A program made the position numbers and the translations under genes. Below, piece by piece: positions 46,104 to 54,879 of a stretch of 62,276 nt of DNA (positions are counted from its first letter, which is position 1; the number at the start of each line of letters is the position of its first letter). The stretch is taken from NCBI GenBank assembly GCA_900542185.1, contig UQMZ01000021.1, forward strand, positions 1 through 62,276. Direction: 5' to 3'. The notes beneath the pieces are model-generated. The model was not told the DNA's origin. It did no database searches and worked only from the letters and a program-made list of their open reading frames with translations. This DNA is from an uncultured Bacteroidales bacterium. Its GTDB lineage: Bacteria > Bacteroidota > Bacteroidia > Bacteroidales > Muribaculaceae.

Positions 46104-49100
46104 TGTTGACTCTACAGAAAGCATCGGCCGGGTCGGGCAAGACGTACGCCTTGACCCGGCATTTCATACACTTTCTGATCGGCATAAAGCCGGAAGGTGC
46201 GAAATCATACCGGCTGCGCACCGACGACGAGATGCTCGACGGCATACGCCGCATACTGGCCATTACCTTCACCAACAAGGCCACCAACGAGATGCAGATG
46301 CGCATCATCGATAAGCTGGACGACCTGGCCAACTATAACGGAGGGCCAGACAAGCCGGACTATATGGACTATTTCACGAAAGAGTTCGGCGTACCGTCTG
46401 CGAAGATCAGCGAAATCGCAGGCACAGCACTGAAGATGCTGCTGAACAACTATTCAGATTTCAATGTATCGACCATCGACTCTTTCTTTCAGTTAGTGCT
46501 ACGTACACTGGCTTACGAGTGCGGCGTGATGGACGCTTATCAGGTGGAACTGGAAAGCAACTACGTGTCGCGCATGGGACTTAACGCCGCCATTGACGCC
46601 GTAGACAACCCCCGCGATCCCGATTCCCGCGAAATCAGGATATGGCTCCAACGCATCATGGACAACGAAGAAGGAACGTCATGGAACATATTCCAGAAAC
46701 GTGAAACGAGCTACACCAACAGTTCGACGCCATACCAGTCGCTACTCGCCGATTTCCAACGCATAGACAACGAGGATTACAGAAACATCCGTGGAGAACT
46801 GGAGAAATATCTGGAGAACAACACCGACCTTCTGAACCTGTACCGTGAACTGGACGACAGGCATGTCAAGGAGAAGAAACGGCTTTACCGCGCCATGACT
46901 GCAGAAGCCCAGGCCGTGATCGACACTGCCACCGATCCGGGACAGCTCACTGCAACGCGCACCGACGCCGGCAAGCCATTCGGCGCAGCCCGGAAGGTGC
47001 TCCAACTCAAGCCCCTCTCGTTCAAAAGCGTGACATTTCTCGACCCTGACAAGTTCTGGGGCAAGAAGTCGATAGAGGACAAGGTCGCCAAAGAGAGCGG
47101 ATGGGCTGTACGAAAAGAGCATTACCTGAAGATGCAGGACGCTTACGAGCTGTGGAAGGCTTCGTTCGGCACCCTGTGGGAATCCCTGCGCGTCAGCTTC
47201 CCCTTCCTGGGACTTCTTAAGGCCGTGTCGAAAAGACGTCTGGAATACTTGCGCGAGAACGGTGCCGTGGAACTGGGCGAGACCTCGATGATCCTGCACG
47301 ATTTCATCAAGGACGATGACACGCCGTTCGTGTACGAGCGTCTCGGCACGTTGCTGAACCATCTGCTCATCGACGAGTTCCAGGACACATCCGAAATGCA
47401 GTGGGTCAACCTGCGCCCCCTTGTGATGGAAAGCCTGTCGCGAGGCAACGACAACCTGATAATCGGCGATGCCAAACAGAGCATATACCGTTTCCGCAAC
47501 GCCGAACCCGAACTGATCAACACGCGCGTGGAGACGGAACTGAACGGAGCATTCGGCACCGACACCGTGGAAATAGCCGGCCACAAACCGTCGGAAAACG
47601 CCAACTGGCGCTCGGATTCCCGAATCGTGGAGTGGAACAACTCGCTGTTCAGCTTCATGATCCACAGTCTCGGCGAGATAGTGGCGCCCGACGACCCTGA
47701 GCGTAGGAAAAGTGTGGCCCGCAAGTTTAAGGATCTGTACGGCAATGTCTGCCAGATTCCACAAAAGAAAGGAGCGGGATATGTCGAGATCCGTCTTCTG
47801 GGCCGCGGAATGAATCCCGAAGATGAGGCCCTGGCTCAGATTCTCGATACGCTGAAACGTGGCTACAGCCAGAAGGATATCTGCATATTGACACGCACCA
47901 ACACCGACGGCACGGCCATGGTGGAACGGCTGCAGCAGTACAACAGGGAGCGCGATCGGGAGAATCCCGACCAGCCGGAACTTGAATTCATCAGCGAGCA
48001 GTCGCTGCTCGTGGAGAGTTCCGTGGCTGTGCGCGACGTGGTGACCATCCTGCAGGCCATCAACCGTAGCACCATGCCGAAACGGAAGGATGAGGATAGC
48101 GAATACAAAGGTCCCGGCGACATCCGTGATCTGGAATGCCACATACTGCTTTACCGCCAGATGCATCCGGACAAGTCAATAGACGAGTGCCTGAAATGCA
48201 TACAGGACGAGGCGCTTGACATCTCGCCCATCACCGACATGCTCAGCGACATGCAGACCACGGCCCTCCCGGCTCTGGTGGAAGCCATCATAGCCAATTT
48301 CATGGCGGGCGAATTCCGGCAGCTGTGCGTGGACCAGGCCGCATTCTTAGCGGCATTCCAGGACGCTGTGCTCGAATACTGCGACGGTCATCCCGCCGAC
48401 CTCCCCTCTTTCCTGGAATGGTGGGAGCGCAAGAAACGTTCCCTGGCCATATCCTCGCCCGAGGACGTGGAGGCAATCACCATAATGACAACCCACAAAT
48501 CAAAGGGTCTGGAATTCCCGGTGGTGATAATAACCCACCCGCTGTCGGACAAGACTCGTCTTGGCGATTATGTCAGCGGAAAGGAATGGCGCTGGGTAGC
48601 CAGGGAAGACCTGCGACTCACCGACCGGACCTTAAACGACAGATTTCCCCCTTATGTGCCCGTACAGGTTACAGAAAAACTTAAGGACACTTCGTTGCGC
48701 GACCGGCTATACGACAATTACGACCTGGAAACGATGGACACGCTCAACCTGCTGTACGTGGCCCTGACCCGCGCCAAGAACGAGCTCTACGTCTACGACA
48801 GGATGCCTGAGAAGGATTATGCCGACAAACCCATGCGTAGTCTGGGTGGTTTCATCCTGGATTTTCTGGACAGCGAGACTTGCGACGGCGGCAAATGGCG
48901 CCGGGACGAATGGACGGACCCGGAATGCCTGTCATATCCCGACACATTCGATGCCGAAGAGGGCGTGACCGTTACATACGGCGATAGGCCATCCGCCGAA
49001 TCGGTATCTGCACGGAAGCTCAAGGACCAGGAAAAGAAAGAGACCGAGGCTCAGAAACGGCCCGAAGCGGAATCCGTCGGCGTTCGGGGATACCTCTCTA

Positions 49101-49636
49101 CTCCCACACCCGAGAGCATCAAATGCCGCGTGGACAATCTGACCCAGTATGTGGACAGCGAGGATTACGACGATGATGACAGTCACGATCCCCGTTCCAT
49201 GGGCAACGTATGTCATGGCATCATGGAACGAGTGGTGACACTTGACGACCTGCCGCGAGAAATCAGGCGCGCCGTCATCCTGGGCCTGGTGCCTCAAGGT
49301 GCCTCGTATGTCGACAAGCTCTCCGAACGTCTGCACGACGCTCCGGCCGAGGTACGAAAATGGTTCGGCGGAGGATGCCGCGTAGTGACCGAACGCCCGT
49401 TGCTGAACCGGCACAACGACATGCGTCGTCCCGACCGCATCATGATTTGGCCTGACGGTTCGGCCGACATCGTGGACTATAAGTTCGGCAAACGCATGGA
49501 CCGACGCCATGACACCCAGGTGAAGCGTTACGTCGACTATCTGAAGGACACCACCCGCTACACCGCCGTCCGCGGCTGGCTCTACTACGTGTTCGAGGAC
49601 GACCCCGCCTCGCAAGTAATCCGCGTCGCCGATTGA
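46103..49636 (+). CDS. AddA/UvrD-like helicase-nuclease
   Basis: The 1177-residue protein opens with Walker A ASAGSGKT (about 7-14). UvrD/Rep motifs follow: ITFTNKATNEM, LLIDEFQDTSEMQW, IIGDAKQSIYRFR, ITIMTTHKSKGLEFPVV and LLYVALTRAKNELYV. The C-terminus (GNVCHGIME..., RPDRIMIWPDGSADIVDYK) has the PD-(D/E)XK signature. This matches the AddA subunit of AddAB, which prepares double-strand breaks for RecA. Its partner AddB is not in this window. The ATG overlaps the SUI1 stop. Confidence 0.88.
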   Translation: MLTLQKASAGSGKTYALTRHFIHFLIGIKPEGAKSYRLRTDDEMLDGIRRILAITFTNKATNEMQMRIIDKLDDLANYNGGPDKPDYMDYFTKEFGVPSAKISEIAGTALKMLLNNYSDFNVSTIDSFFQLVLRTLAYECGVMDAYQVELESNYVSRMGLNAAIDAVDNPRDPDSREIRIWLQRIMDNEEGTSWNIFQKRETSYTNSSTPYQSLLADFQRIDNEDYRNIRGELEKYLENNTDLLNLYRELDDRHVKEKKRLYRAMTAEAQAVIDTATDPGQLTATRTDAGKPFGAARKVLQLKPLSFKSVTFLDPDKFWGKKSIEDKVAKESGWAVRKEHYLKMQDAYELWKASFGTLWESLRVSFPFLGLLKAVSKRRLEYLRENGAVELGETSMILHDFIKDDDTPFVYERLGTLLNHLLIDEFQDTSEMQWVNLRPLVMESLSRGNDNLIIGDAKQSIYRFRNAEPELINTRVETELNGAFGTDTVEIAGHKPSENANWRSDSRIVEWNNSLFSFMIHSLGEIVAPDDPERRKSVARKFKDLYGNVCQIPQKKGAGYVEIRLLGRGMNPEDEALAQILDTLKRGYSQKDICILTRTNTDGTAMVERLQQYNRERDRENPDQPELEFISEQSLLVESSVAVRDVVTILQAINRSTMPKRKDEDSEYKGPGDIRDLECHILLYRQMHPDKSIDECLKCIQDEALDISPITDMLSDMQTTALPALVEAIIANFMAGEFRQLCVDQAAFLAAFQDAVLEYCDGHPADLPSFLEWWERKKRSLAISSPEDVEAITIMTTHKSKGLEFPVVIITHPLSDKTRLGDYVSGKEWRWVAREDLRLTDRTLNDRFPPYVPVQVTEKLKDTSLRDRLYDNYDLETMDTLNLLYVALTRAKNELYVYDRMPEKDYADKPMRSLGGFILDFLDSETCDGGKWRRDEWTDPECLSYPDTFDAEEGVTVTYGDRPSAESVSARKLKDQEKKETEAQKRPEAESVGVRGYLSTPTPESIKCRVDNLTQYVDSEDYDDDDSHDPRSMGNVCHGIMERVVTLDDLPREIRRAVILGLVPQGASYVDKLSERLHDAPAEVRKWFGGGCRVVTERPLLNRHNDMRRPDRIMIWPDGSADIVDYKFGKRMDRRHDTQVKRYVDYLKDTTRYTAVRGWLYYVFEDDPASQVIRVAD

Positions 49637-49656
49637 CACACCATCATGCTGTTTGA

Positions 49657-49688
49657 TTTGTATATATCGAACTAAAGTTATAATTTTG
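49657..49688 (+). promoter_or_regulatory. Promoter of gldE
   Basis: TTTG at 49657-49660 and TAATTTTG at 49681-49688 are 20 bases apart. The leader to TTG 49714 is about 18 bases. Confidence 0.72.
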
Positions 49689-49713
49689 TAGTCTTAACCA
49701 ATAAAACGAAGAT

Positions 49714-51120
49714 TTGGACCCAGATCCTTTGCCGGCCGATATGGCCGGAGTGTTATGCGGTATTGTCGGCAGACTGCCGGGAATGCTGTGCGATTCAGCT
49801 ATTACATTTCATGCTCCCGAACACAGTACTTGGGTAGCCTGGAGTTTCCTTATATTAATAGTGGTGACATGCCTCTTGCTTTCGGCATTCGTATCCGGAA
49901 GCGAGATAGCTTTTTTCGGCCTTAATCCGCAGGAGGTGGACGAAGTCGAGGAGTCGGACGACCCCGCGCTGGTCCGCGCCTCCAAGTTGCTGAACAATTC
50001 CGAACGGCTGCTGGCCACCATCCTGATATCCAACAACCTGGTGAACATCACCATGGTAGTCATCCTGTCGTTCGCCATCTCGCAGGTGGTCACGTTCAAC
50101 AGCGTGGTGGCCGAGTTTCTGATACAGACGGTGTTCATGACCTTCCTGTTGCTGCTGTTCGGCGAGATATTCCCGAAGCTTGTGGCACGCGGACGCACTA
50201 TGTGGTGGGTCAGGATGTCGTCGGGCGGCGTCATGATTCTGTATAAGCTGTTCGCGCCGCTCTCCAAACTGATGGTGCGCTCCACCGTGATAGTCAACAA
50301 GGTTGTGACCAAAAAGCAGCAGAACGTCACCACCGACGAGCTTGAAAAGGCGCTGGAGATATCGGATGTGAAGGAAGGCGACGAAAAGGAGATGCTTGAA
50401 GGTATCCTGTCGTTCGGCGAAAAGGAGGCTCGCGAAATCATGATTAGTCGCGTGGACGTCACCGCCATCGAGGTTCACGACGACTGGGACGAGGTGATCA
50501 GGGTGATTCTTGATTCTGGTTATTCCCGGATACCGGTTTACGACACCACCCAGGATACGATAATAGGCATCCTGTACAGCAAGGACCTTCTTCCCTACCT
50601 GGACACACCGGACCGGCCGCGCTGGCAGTCGCTGGTGCGCGACGCATACTTCGTGCCTGAATCACGCATGATAGACGACCTGCTGGAGGATTTCCGCAAG
50701 CGCAAGATACATATCGCCATCGTCATCGACGAATACGGCTGCACCCAGGGCATCGTGACCCTTGAGGACGTGATAGAGCAGATTGTGGGCGACATCGACG
50801 ACGAATACGACGACAAGCAGGAAAAGATGTACCGCCAGATAGGACCGGACGCCTATATATTCGATGCCAAGATTCCATTAGAGGATTTCTGCGAGGCTCT
50901 GGACATCGAGAAGGAGTCATTGGGCGACATAGGCGATGCGGAGACATTGGCCGGGTTGTTACTCGAAATCAAGGGAGACTTCCCCACCACTAACGAGATA
51001 ATAAGGTGCGACAACCTACGTTTCAATGTATTGAAAATGGAGCGTCACCGCATTGTGGAAATCAAGGTGGTGAAGGAACACGAGAACAGGCACGAGTTAC
51101 CAGTGACGAGTGATGAGTGA
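49714..51120 (+). CDS. gldE: GldE: CBS-domain membrane protein of the HlyC/CorC group
   Basis: The 468-residue protein has a CNNM-type membrane domain (about 40-190, with SAFVSGSEIAFFGLNPQEV), two CBS domains (about 235-355, MISRVDVTAIEVHDDWDEV...YSRIPVYD) and the CorC/HlyC C-terminal domain (about 380-455). In flavobacteria GldE works with GldD for gliding and type IX secretion; related proteins move magnesium or cobalt. I start at TTG 49714 because the resulting MDPDP N-terminus resembles other GldE proteins; ATG 49741 is an alternative. The gene is followed 41 bases later by a phosphopantetheinyl transferase gene, a pairing common in Bacteroidales. Confidence 0.85.
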   Translation: MDPDPLPADMAGVLCGIVGRLPGMLCDSAITFHAPEHSTWVAWSFLILIVVTCLLLSAFVSGSEIAFFGLNPQEVDEVEESDDPALVRASKLLNNSERLLATILISNNLVNITMVVILSFAISQVVTFNSVVAEFLIQTVFMTFLLLLFGEIFPKLVARGRTMWWVRMSSGGVMILYKLFAPLSKLMVRSTVIVNKVVTKKQQNVTTDELEKALEISDVKEGDEKEMLEGILSFGEKEAREIMISRVDVTAIEVHDDWDEVIRVILDSGYSRIPVYDTTQDTIIGILYSKDLLPYLDTPDRPRWQSLVRDAYFVPESRMIDDLLEDFRKRKIHIAIVIDEYGCTQGIVTLEDVIEQIVGDIDDEYDDKQEKMYRQIGPDAYIFDAKIPLEDFCEALDIEKESLGDIGDAETLAGLLLEIKGDFPTTNEIIRCDNLRFNVLKMERHRIVEIKVVKEHENRHELPVTSDE

Positions 51121-51161
51121 CGAGTGATAAGGTATTATATTAGATATTGGCTGGATAAGTG

Positions 51162-51854
51162 ATGGAAGACTTCGTGTATTGGAGACACCCGACATTGCCG
51201 TGCATCAAGGTGGAAGAAATTACAGAGGGTGAGGAATACAAGGGCCCTGCATGGATGGATATGGCGCGCCAGATATATGGCGAGAACGGCAAGGACAACT
51301 ATCGCGAGATACGGCACTTCGACAACGGTGCGCCATACGTAGCCGGCAGCACGGCGCGCATATCGCTGACCCATTGCTCCGGCCTGTTGGCCATCGCCAC
51401 ATTGCCCGACACGCCCGAAGTGACTCTGGCGGAATATTCCGACCGCGCTGCCCTCGGTATCGACGCCGAACGCAACGACCGCGCTCAGGTGCTGAAGGTG
51501 CGCGAGCGGTTCCTATCGTCTGACGAGCTTAAAGAGATTCCGGCAGATTCCATTTTGGACAACATTTTGGCCTGGACCGTCAAGGAAGCGGCATATAAGG
51601 CCGCCCTTACGGCCGGTGTGGATCTGCGCGATAATATCACGATAGTGAGAATGCCTGTTCTCGGACCTGCCACGCCTGTGTATGACAAAGCGGAATTCCC
51701 CGACTTCGACGAAAACAGTTACGGTCGCGTCAAGATCACCGACACAACCGGAAATGAGCGCGAGTTCATCATCTATTCCTATCGTAGCGAAGACTTCATA
51801 ATCTCCCTGGCTTACTCGCCGAAGTCGGCCCGTTTCAACAAAACAGCCCGTTAG
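51162..51854 (+). CDS. 4'-phosphopantetheinyl transferase family protein
   Basis: The 230-residue protein has the Sfp-type signatures: LGIDAERNDRAQVLKVRERFL with the metal-binding acidic residues and LAWTVKEAAYKAALTAG with the WxxKEA motif. The family transfers phosphopantetheine from CoA to acyl or peptidyl carrier proteins. ATG 51162 is preferred over the adjacent GTG 51159. Between gldE and this gene there is a short degenerate GAGTGA(T/C) repeat (about 51105-51128), which may be slippage. Confidence 0.85.
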   Translation: MEDFVYWRHPTLPCIKVEEITEGEEYKGPAWMDMARQIYGENGKDNYREIRHFDNGAPYVAGSTARISLTHCSGLLAIATLPDTPEVTLAEYSDRAALGIDAERNDRAQVLKVRERFLSSDELKEIPADSILDNILAWTVKEAAYKAALTAGVDLRDNITIVRMPVLGPATPVYDKAEFPDFDENSYGRVKITDTTGNEREFIIYSYRSEDFIISLAYSPKSARFNKTAR

Positions 51855-51873
51855 GCCCGAAGCCCGATCCTTG

Positions 51874-51990
51874 TCAAAGCATGCTGCGCAGCTGTAACAG
51901 TACTACTGAAAGACCTATGCAATATATGGCGATCAATCCTCGGTTCCGGTCGGCCCAGGCGGCTATGGTTTCTTTGTTTATAGGTTTCAT
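51874..51990 (-). CDS. Candidate 38-residue membrane peptide
   Basis: On the minus strand ATG at 51990-51988 opens a 38-codon frame ending TGA at 51876-51874. The peptide reads MKPINKETIAAWADRNRGL, then a 16-residue hydrophobic helix (IAIYCIGLSVVLLQL), then RSML. It looks like a single-pass small membrane protein, charged on its N-terminal side. A TAATTTTG promoter element lies about 55-60 bases upstream on the same strand. Neighbouring DNA carries no competing gene. Conservation across relatives would settle it. Confidence 0.5.
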   Translation of the reverse strand: MKPINKETIAAWADRNRGLIAIYCIGLSVVLLQLRSML

Positions 51991-52045
51991 AGAGGTCGAG
52001 TTTTGGTTATAGTTTATGGTTTATGGTTTAGTTTTTGATCAGGGG

Positions 52046-52053
52046 CAAAATTA
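52046..52053 (-). promoter_or_regulatory. -7 element upstream of the small membrane peptide
   Basis: The minus strand reads TAATTTTG; a T-rich stretch about 20 bases upstream is a weak -33. The leader between it and the ATG contains a direct repeat of CATAAAC. Confidence 0.45.
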
Positions 52054-52124
52054 GATACAGACACTGCCTAAAATATGCACTCATTTGTAAATAAATCTTA
52101 AATTTTAAAAATCAACAAGTTTTA

Positions 52125-52173
52125 TCGCGGTATTTTTGGAAATTCAAGATGATTTGATTAAATTCGCGGTATT
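52125..52173 (+). promoter_or_regulatory. Direct repeats TCGCGGTATT at an orphan HTH promoter
   Basis: TCGCGGTATT occurs at 52125-52134 and 52164-52173, 39 bases apart. The first copy overlaps TATTTTTG at 52131-52138, which fits the -7 consensus. The second lies about 20-30 bases after the predicted start. Repeats around a start site suggest autoregulation by the HTH protein downstream. The rest of 51855-52296 holds the small peptide gene and an untranslated leader. Confidence 0.5.
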
Positions 52174-52296
52174 AAACAAGAACTAACTTAACAGCCTTGT
52201 GACAATTATATCCCAGGCTGCCTGGCAAACATTAGGATTAAGGAGACGGAGAGCCGCCTCTGAATATTAAGAAGACTACCAGTAATACCAAGCACT

Positions 52297-52506
52297 ATGG
52301 ACATTGGACAAGAAATCAGAAAGCGTCGGCAGGAATTGCGGCTAACGCAGCAGTCGCTTGCCGATATCTCCGGAGTTAGTGTTAGGATGATCAAGTCGAT
52401 AGAAGGCAACTACGCCAACCCGTCGATTCACACGGTTGAGAAACTGTTGAAATCATTGAACCTCAGCTTGGAGATTATGGAAACAAGACAGGTACTGGAT
52501 GCCTGA
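52297..52506 (+). CDS. XRE-family HTH regulator, HipB-like
   Basis: The 69-residue protein is a single helix-turn-helix domain: RKRRQELRLTQQSLADISGVSVRMIKSIEGNYANPSIHTVEKLLK. It resembles HipB-type antitoxins, which usually precede hipA kinase genes, but no toxin gene follows. It is therefore an orphan regulator, a remnant of a toxin-antitoxin pair, or the partner of a distant gene. The gene has direct repeats at its promoter and a strong terminator right after it, so it is transcribed alone. Confidence 0.85.
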   Translation: MDIGQEIRKRRQELRLTQQSLADISGVSVRMIKSIEGNYANPSIHTVEKLLKSLNLSLEIMETRQVLDA

Positions 52507-52515
52507 TTGTGAAAG

Positions 52516-52547
52516 CGGGGGTCTGTCGGCGACAGACCCTCGTTTTT
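52516..52547 (+). terminator. Terminator of the HTH gene
   Basis: GGGTCTGTC and GACAGACCC pair over nine bases around GGC, followed by TCGTTTTT. Confidence 0.9.
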
Positions 52548-52590
52548 ACATCTTTACTACTTCATGGCGCGACATGCAACTCGCAACACC

Positions 52591-52621
52591 TTTGTGTATT
52601 CGAATATTTTTCGTAATTTTG
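52591..52621 (+). promoter_or_regulatory. Promoter of glyS
   Basis: TTTG at 52591-52594 and TAATTTTG at 52614-52621 are 19 bases apart. The leader is about 85 bases. Confidence 0.78.
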
Positions 52622-52632
52622 CTTTTTGAACA

Positions 52633-52683
52633 GGTCGCGGCATGACAATGACCGCGACGGCGTCCGGCGTCGGACGCGTTTTT
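52633..52683 (+). promoter_or_regulatory. Two-hairpin leader with terminator-like element before glyS
   Basis: GGTCGCGG (52633-52640) pairs with CCGCGAC (52652-52658). GCGTCCG (52660-52666) pairs with CGGACGC (52671-52677), and a T5 run follows at 52679-52683. The second hairpin with its T-run looks like an intrinsic terminator inside the leader of an aminoacyl-tRNA synthetase gene, which suggests attenuation. Confidence 0.55.
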
Positions 52684-52714
52684 AACAGACAAGCTAACAA
52701 ATTAACATAGCATA

Positions 52715-54265
52715 ATGGCAAAGCAAGAGGACGTTTTCAAGTCCATAATAGCGCACGCTAAGGAATATGGATTCGTATTCCAGTCATCGGAGATATACGA
52801 CGGTCTGTCGGCAGTGTACGACTACGGCCAGAACGGTGTGGAACTCAAGAACAACATCAAACGCTACTGGTGGGAGGCAATGACCATGCTTCACGACAAC
52901 ATCGTGGGCATCGACTCGGCCATCTTCATGCACCCCACCATCTGGAAGGCATCGGGCCACGTGGATGCGTTCAACGATCCTCTTATCGACAACCGCGACA
53001 GCAAGAAGCGTTACCGCGCCGACGTGCTGATCGAGGACGAGATAGCCAAATTCGACGAGAAGATAAACAAGGAGGTGGCCAAGGCCGCCAAGCGGTTCGG
53101 CGAGTCGTTCGACGAGGCGATGTTCCGCCAGACCAATCCCCGCGTGCTGGAGCATCAGGCCAAACGCGACGAGCTGCATAAGCGTTACTCGGACGCGATG
53201 AACGCCAACGATCTTAACGAGCTGAAGCAGATAATCCTGGACTACGAGATAGTAGACCCCATCAGCGGCACGCGCAACTGGACCGACGTGCGTCAGTTCA
53301 ACCTGATGTTCAAGACCGAGATGGGTTCCACGGCCGACGGCGCGATGGAGGTGTACCTGCGTCCCGAGACGGCTCAGGGTATATTCGTGAATTACCTGAA
53401 CGTGCAGAAGACGGGCCGTATGCGCATTCCGTTCGGTATCGCACAGATAGGCAAGGCGTTCCGCAACGAGATCGTGGCGCGTCAGTTCATATTCCGCATG
53501 CGCGAGTTCGAGCAGATGGAGATGCAGTTCTTCGTACGTCCCGGCTCGGAGATGCAGTGGTTCGACTATTGGCGCAAGGTGCGTCTGCAGTGGCACAAGA
53601 ACCTTGGCCTTGGCGACGAGAAGTACCGCTACCACGACCACGAGAAGCTGGCTCACTACGCCAACGCCGCCACCGACATCGAGTTTATGATGCCTTTCGG
53701 ATTCAAGGAGGTGGAGGGTATCCACTCGCGCACCAACTTCGACCTGTCGCAGCATGAGAAATTCAGCGGCAAGAAGATACAGTATTTCGATCCGGAGCTG
53801 AACGAGAGCTACGTGCCCTACGTCATCGAGACATCGATCGGCGTGGACCGTATGTTCCTGAGCGTGATGTGCTCCTGCTACGAGAACCAGCCCTTAGAGG
53901 GTGGAGACTCGCGCGTGGTGATGCATTTCCCGGCTCCCATCGCGCCGGTGAAGTGCGCCGTGATGCCGCTGGTAAAGAAGGACGGACTGCCCGAGAAGGC
54001 CCGCGAGATTCAGCACAAACTCCGCTTCGACTTCACCTGCCAGTACGACGAGAAGGACTCCATCGGCAAGCGTTACCGCCGTCAGGACGCCATCGGCACA
54101 CCCTTCTGCGTCACCGTCGACCATCAGACCTTAGAGGACAACACCGTCACCCTGCGTTACCGCGACTCCATGGAGCAGAAGCGCGTCAACGTAGACGACC
54201 TGGAGAAGATCTTAGCCGACGAGGTAAGCCTCAACAGCCTGCTGCGCCGCCTGGCCGACAAATAA
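52715..54265 (+). CDS. glyS: Glycyl-tRNA synthetase, single-chain type
   Basis: The 516-residue class II synthetase is the alpha-2 (eukaryote/archaeal-like) form, not the two-subunit GlyQS. It carries MFKTEMGSTADGAMEVYLRPETAQGIFVNYLNV for motif 2-type regions, RNEIVARQFIFRMREFEQMEMQFFV, IETSIGVDRMFLSVMCSCY and an anticodon-binding C-terminus. The insertion around 95-180 is helical. It charges tRNA-Gly. Its leader contains a terminator-like hairpin. Confidence 0.97.
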   Translation: MAKQEDVFKSIIAHAKEYGFVFQSSEIYDGLSAVYDYGQNGVELKNNIKRYWWEAMTMLHDNIVGIDSAIFMHPTIWKASGHVDAFNDPLIDNRDSKKRYRADVLIEDEIAKFDEKINKEVAKAAKRFGESFDEAMFRQTNPRVLEHQAKRDELHKRYSDAMNANDLNELKQIILDYEIVDPISGTRNWTDVRQFNLMFKTEMGSTADGAMEVYLRPETAQGIFVNYLNVQKTGRMRIPFGIAQIGKAFRNEIVARQFIFRMREFEQMEMQFFVRPGSEMQWFDYWRKVRLQWHKNLGLGDEKYRYHDHEKLAHYANAATDIEFMMPFGFKEVEGIHSRTNFDLSQHEKFSGKKIQYFDPELNESYVPYVIETSIGVDRMFLSVMCSCYENQPLEGGDSRVVMHFPAPIAPVKCAVMPLVKKDGLPEKAREIQHKLRFDFTCQYDEKDSIGKRYRRQDAIGTPFCVTVDHQTLEDNTVTLRYRDSMEQKRVNVDDLEKILADEVSLNSLLRRLADK

Positions 54266-54290
54266 GGCCTCCCGACACACATAACTAATA

Positions 54291-54878
54291 ATGAATAATA
54301 TGAAGAAAATCATAATGATCTGCGTGGCTCTGTTCGCAATGTGCGGACTGTCGAGCTGCAACTACAACTCGCTGGTGGAGAAACAGCAGGGTGTGGATCA
54401 GGCATGGGCCGAGGTGGAGAACCAGTATCAGCGCCGTTCGGACCTTATCCCCAACCTGGTGAACACCGTGAAGGGATATTCCACTCATGAGGAAGCCACC
54501 CTGACCAAAGTGACCGAGGCCCGCGCCAAAGCCACATCCATCACCATCGACCCCGCGAACCTGAACGAGGAGACCTTAGCCAAGTACCAGGCGGCTCAGA
54601 ACGAGCTGTCGGGCGCGCTGAAGTCGCTGTTAGCAGTCACTGAGGCTTATCCCGACCTGAAGGCCAACCAGAACTTCCTCAACCTGCAGACCCAGCTCGA
54701 AGGCACCGAGAACCGGGTGACCGTGGCGCGTAAGCGTTACACCGAGTCGGTGCAGGAATACAACACCAGCATCAAGAAATTCCCCACCGTGATCTATGCC
54801 GGATGGTTCGGCTTCAAGGAGAAGCCCCAGTTCAAGGCCGAGGCCGGTGCGGAGAAAGCTCCCGAAGTAAAGTTCTAA
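54291..54878 (+). CDS. LemA family lipoprotein
   Basis: The 195-residue protein has a hydrophobic N-terminus with the lipobox MCGLSSC and the LemA core YNSLVEKQQGVDQAWAEVENQYQRRSDLIPNLVNTVKGY. Helices with NELSGALKSLLAVTEAYPDLKANQNF follow. LemA proteins form four-helix bundles at the membrane; function is unknown. The usual partner, a TPM-domain gene, is absent; instead an FKBP lipoprotein gene begins one base after the stop. The start could also be ATG 54300. Confidence 0.92.
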   Translation: MNNMKKIIMICVALFAMCGLSSCNYNSLVEKQQGVDQAWAEVENQYQRRSDLIPNLVNTVKGYSTHEEATLTKVTEARAKATSITIDPANLNEETLAKYQAAQNELSGALKSLLAVTEAYPDLKANQNFLNLQTQLEGTENRVTVARKRYTESVQEYNTSIKKFPTVIYAGWFGFKEKPQFKAEAGAEKAPEVKF

Positions 54879-54879
54879 G

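Noticed and set aside
51105..51128. Regulatory repeat of GAGTGA(T/C) after gldE
   Set aside because: It is only a few short units at a stop codon; slippage is a simpler explanation than a binding site.
52199..52270. A 23-codon GTG-started frame in the HTH leader
   Set aside because: Short, Arg-rich and overlapping two small hairpins; there is no evidence beyond an open frame.
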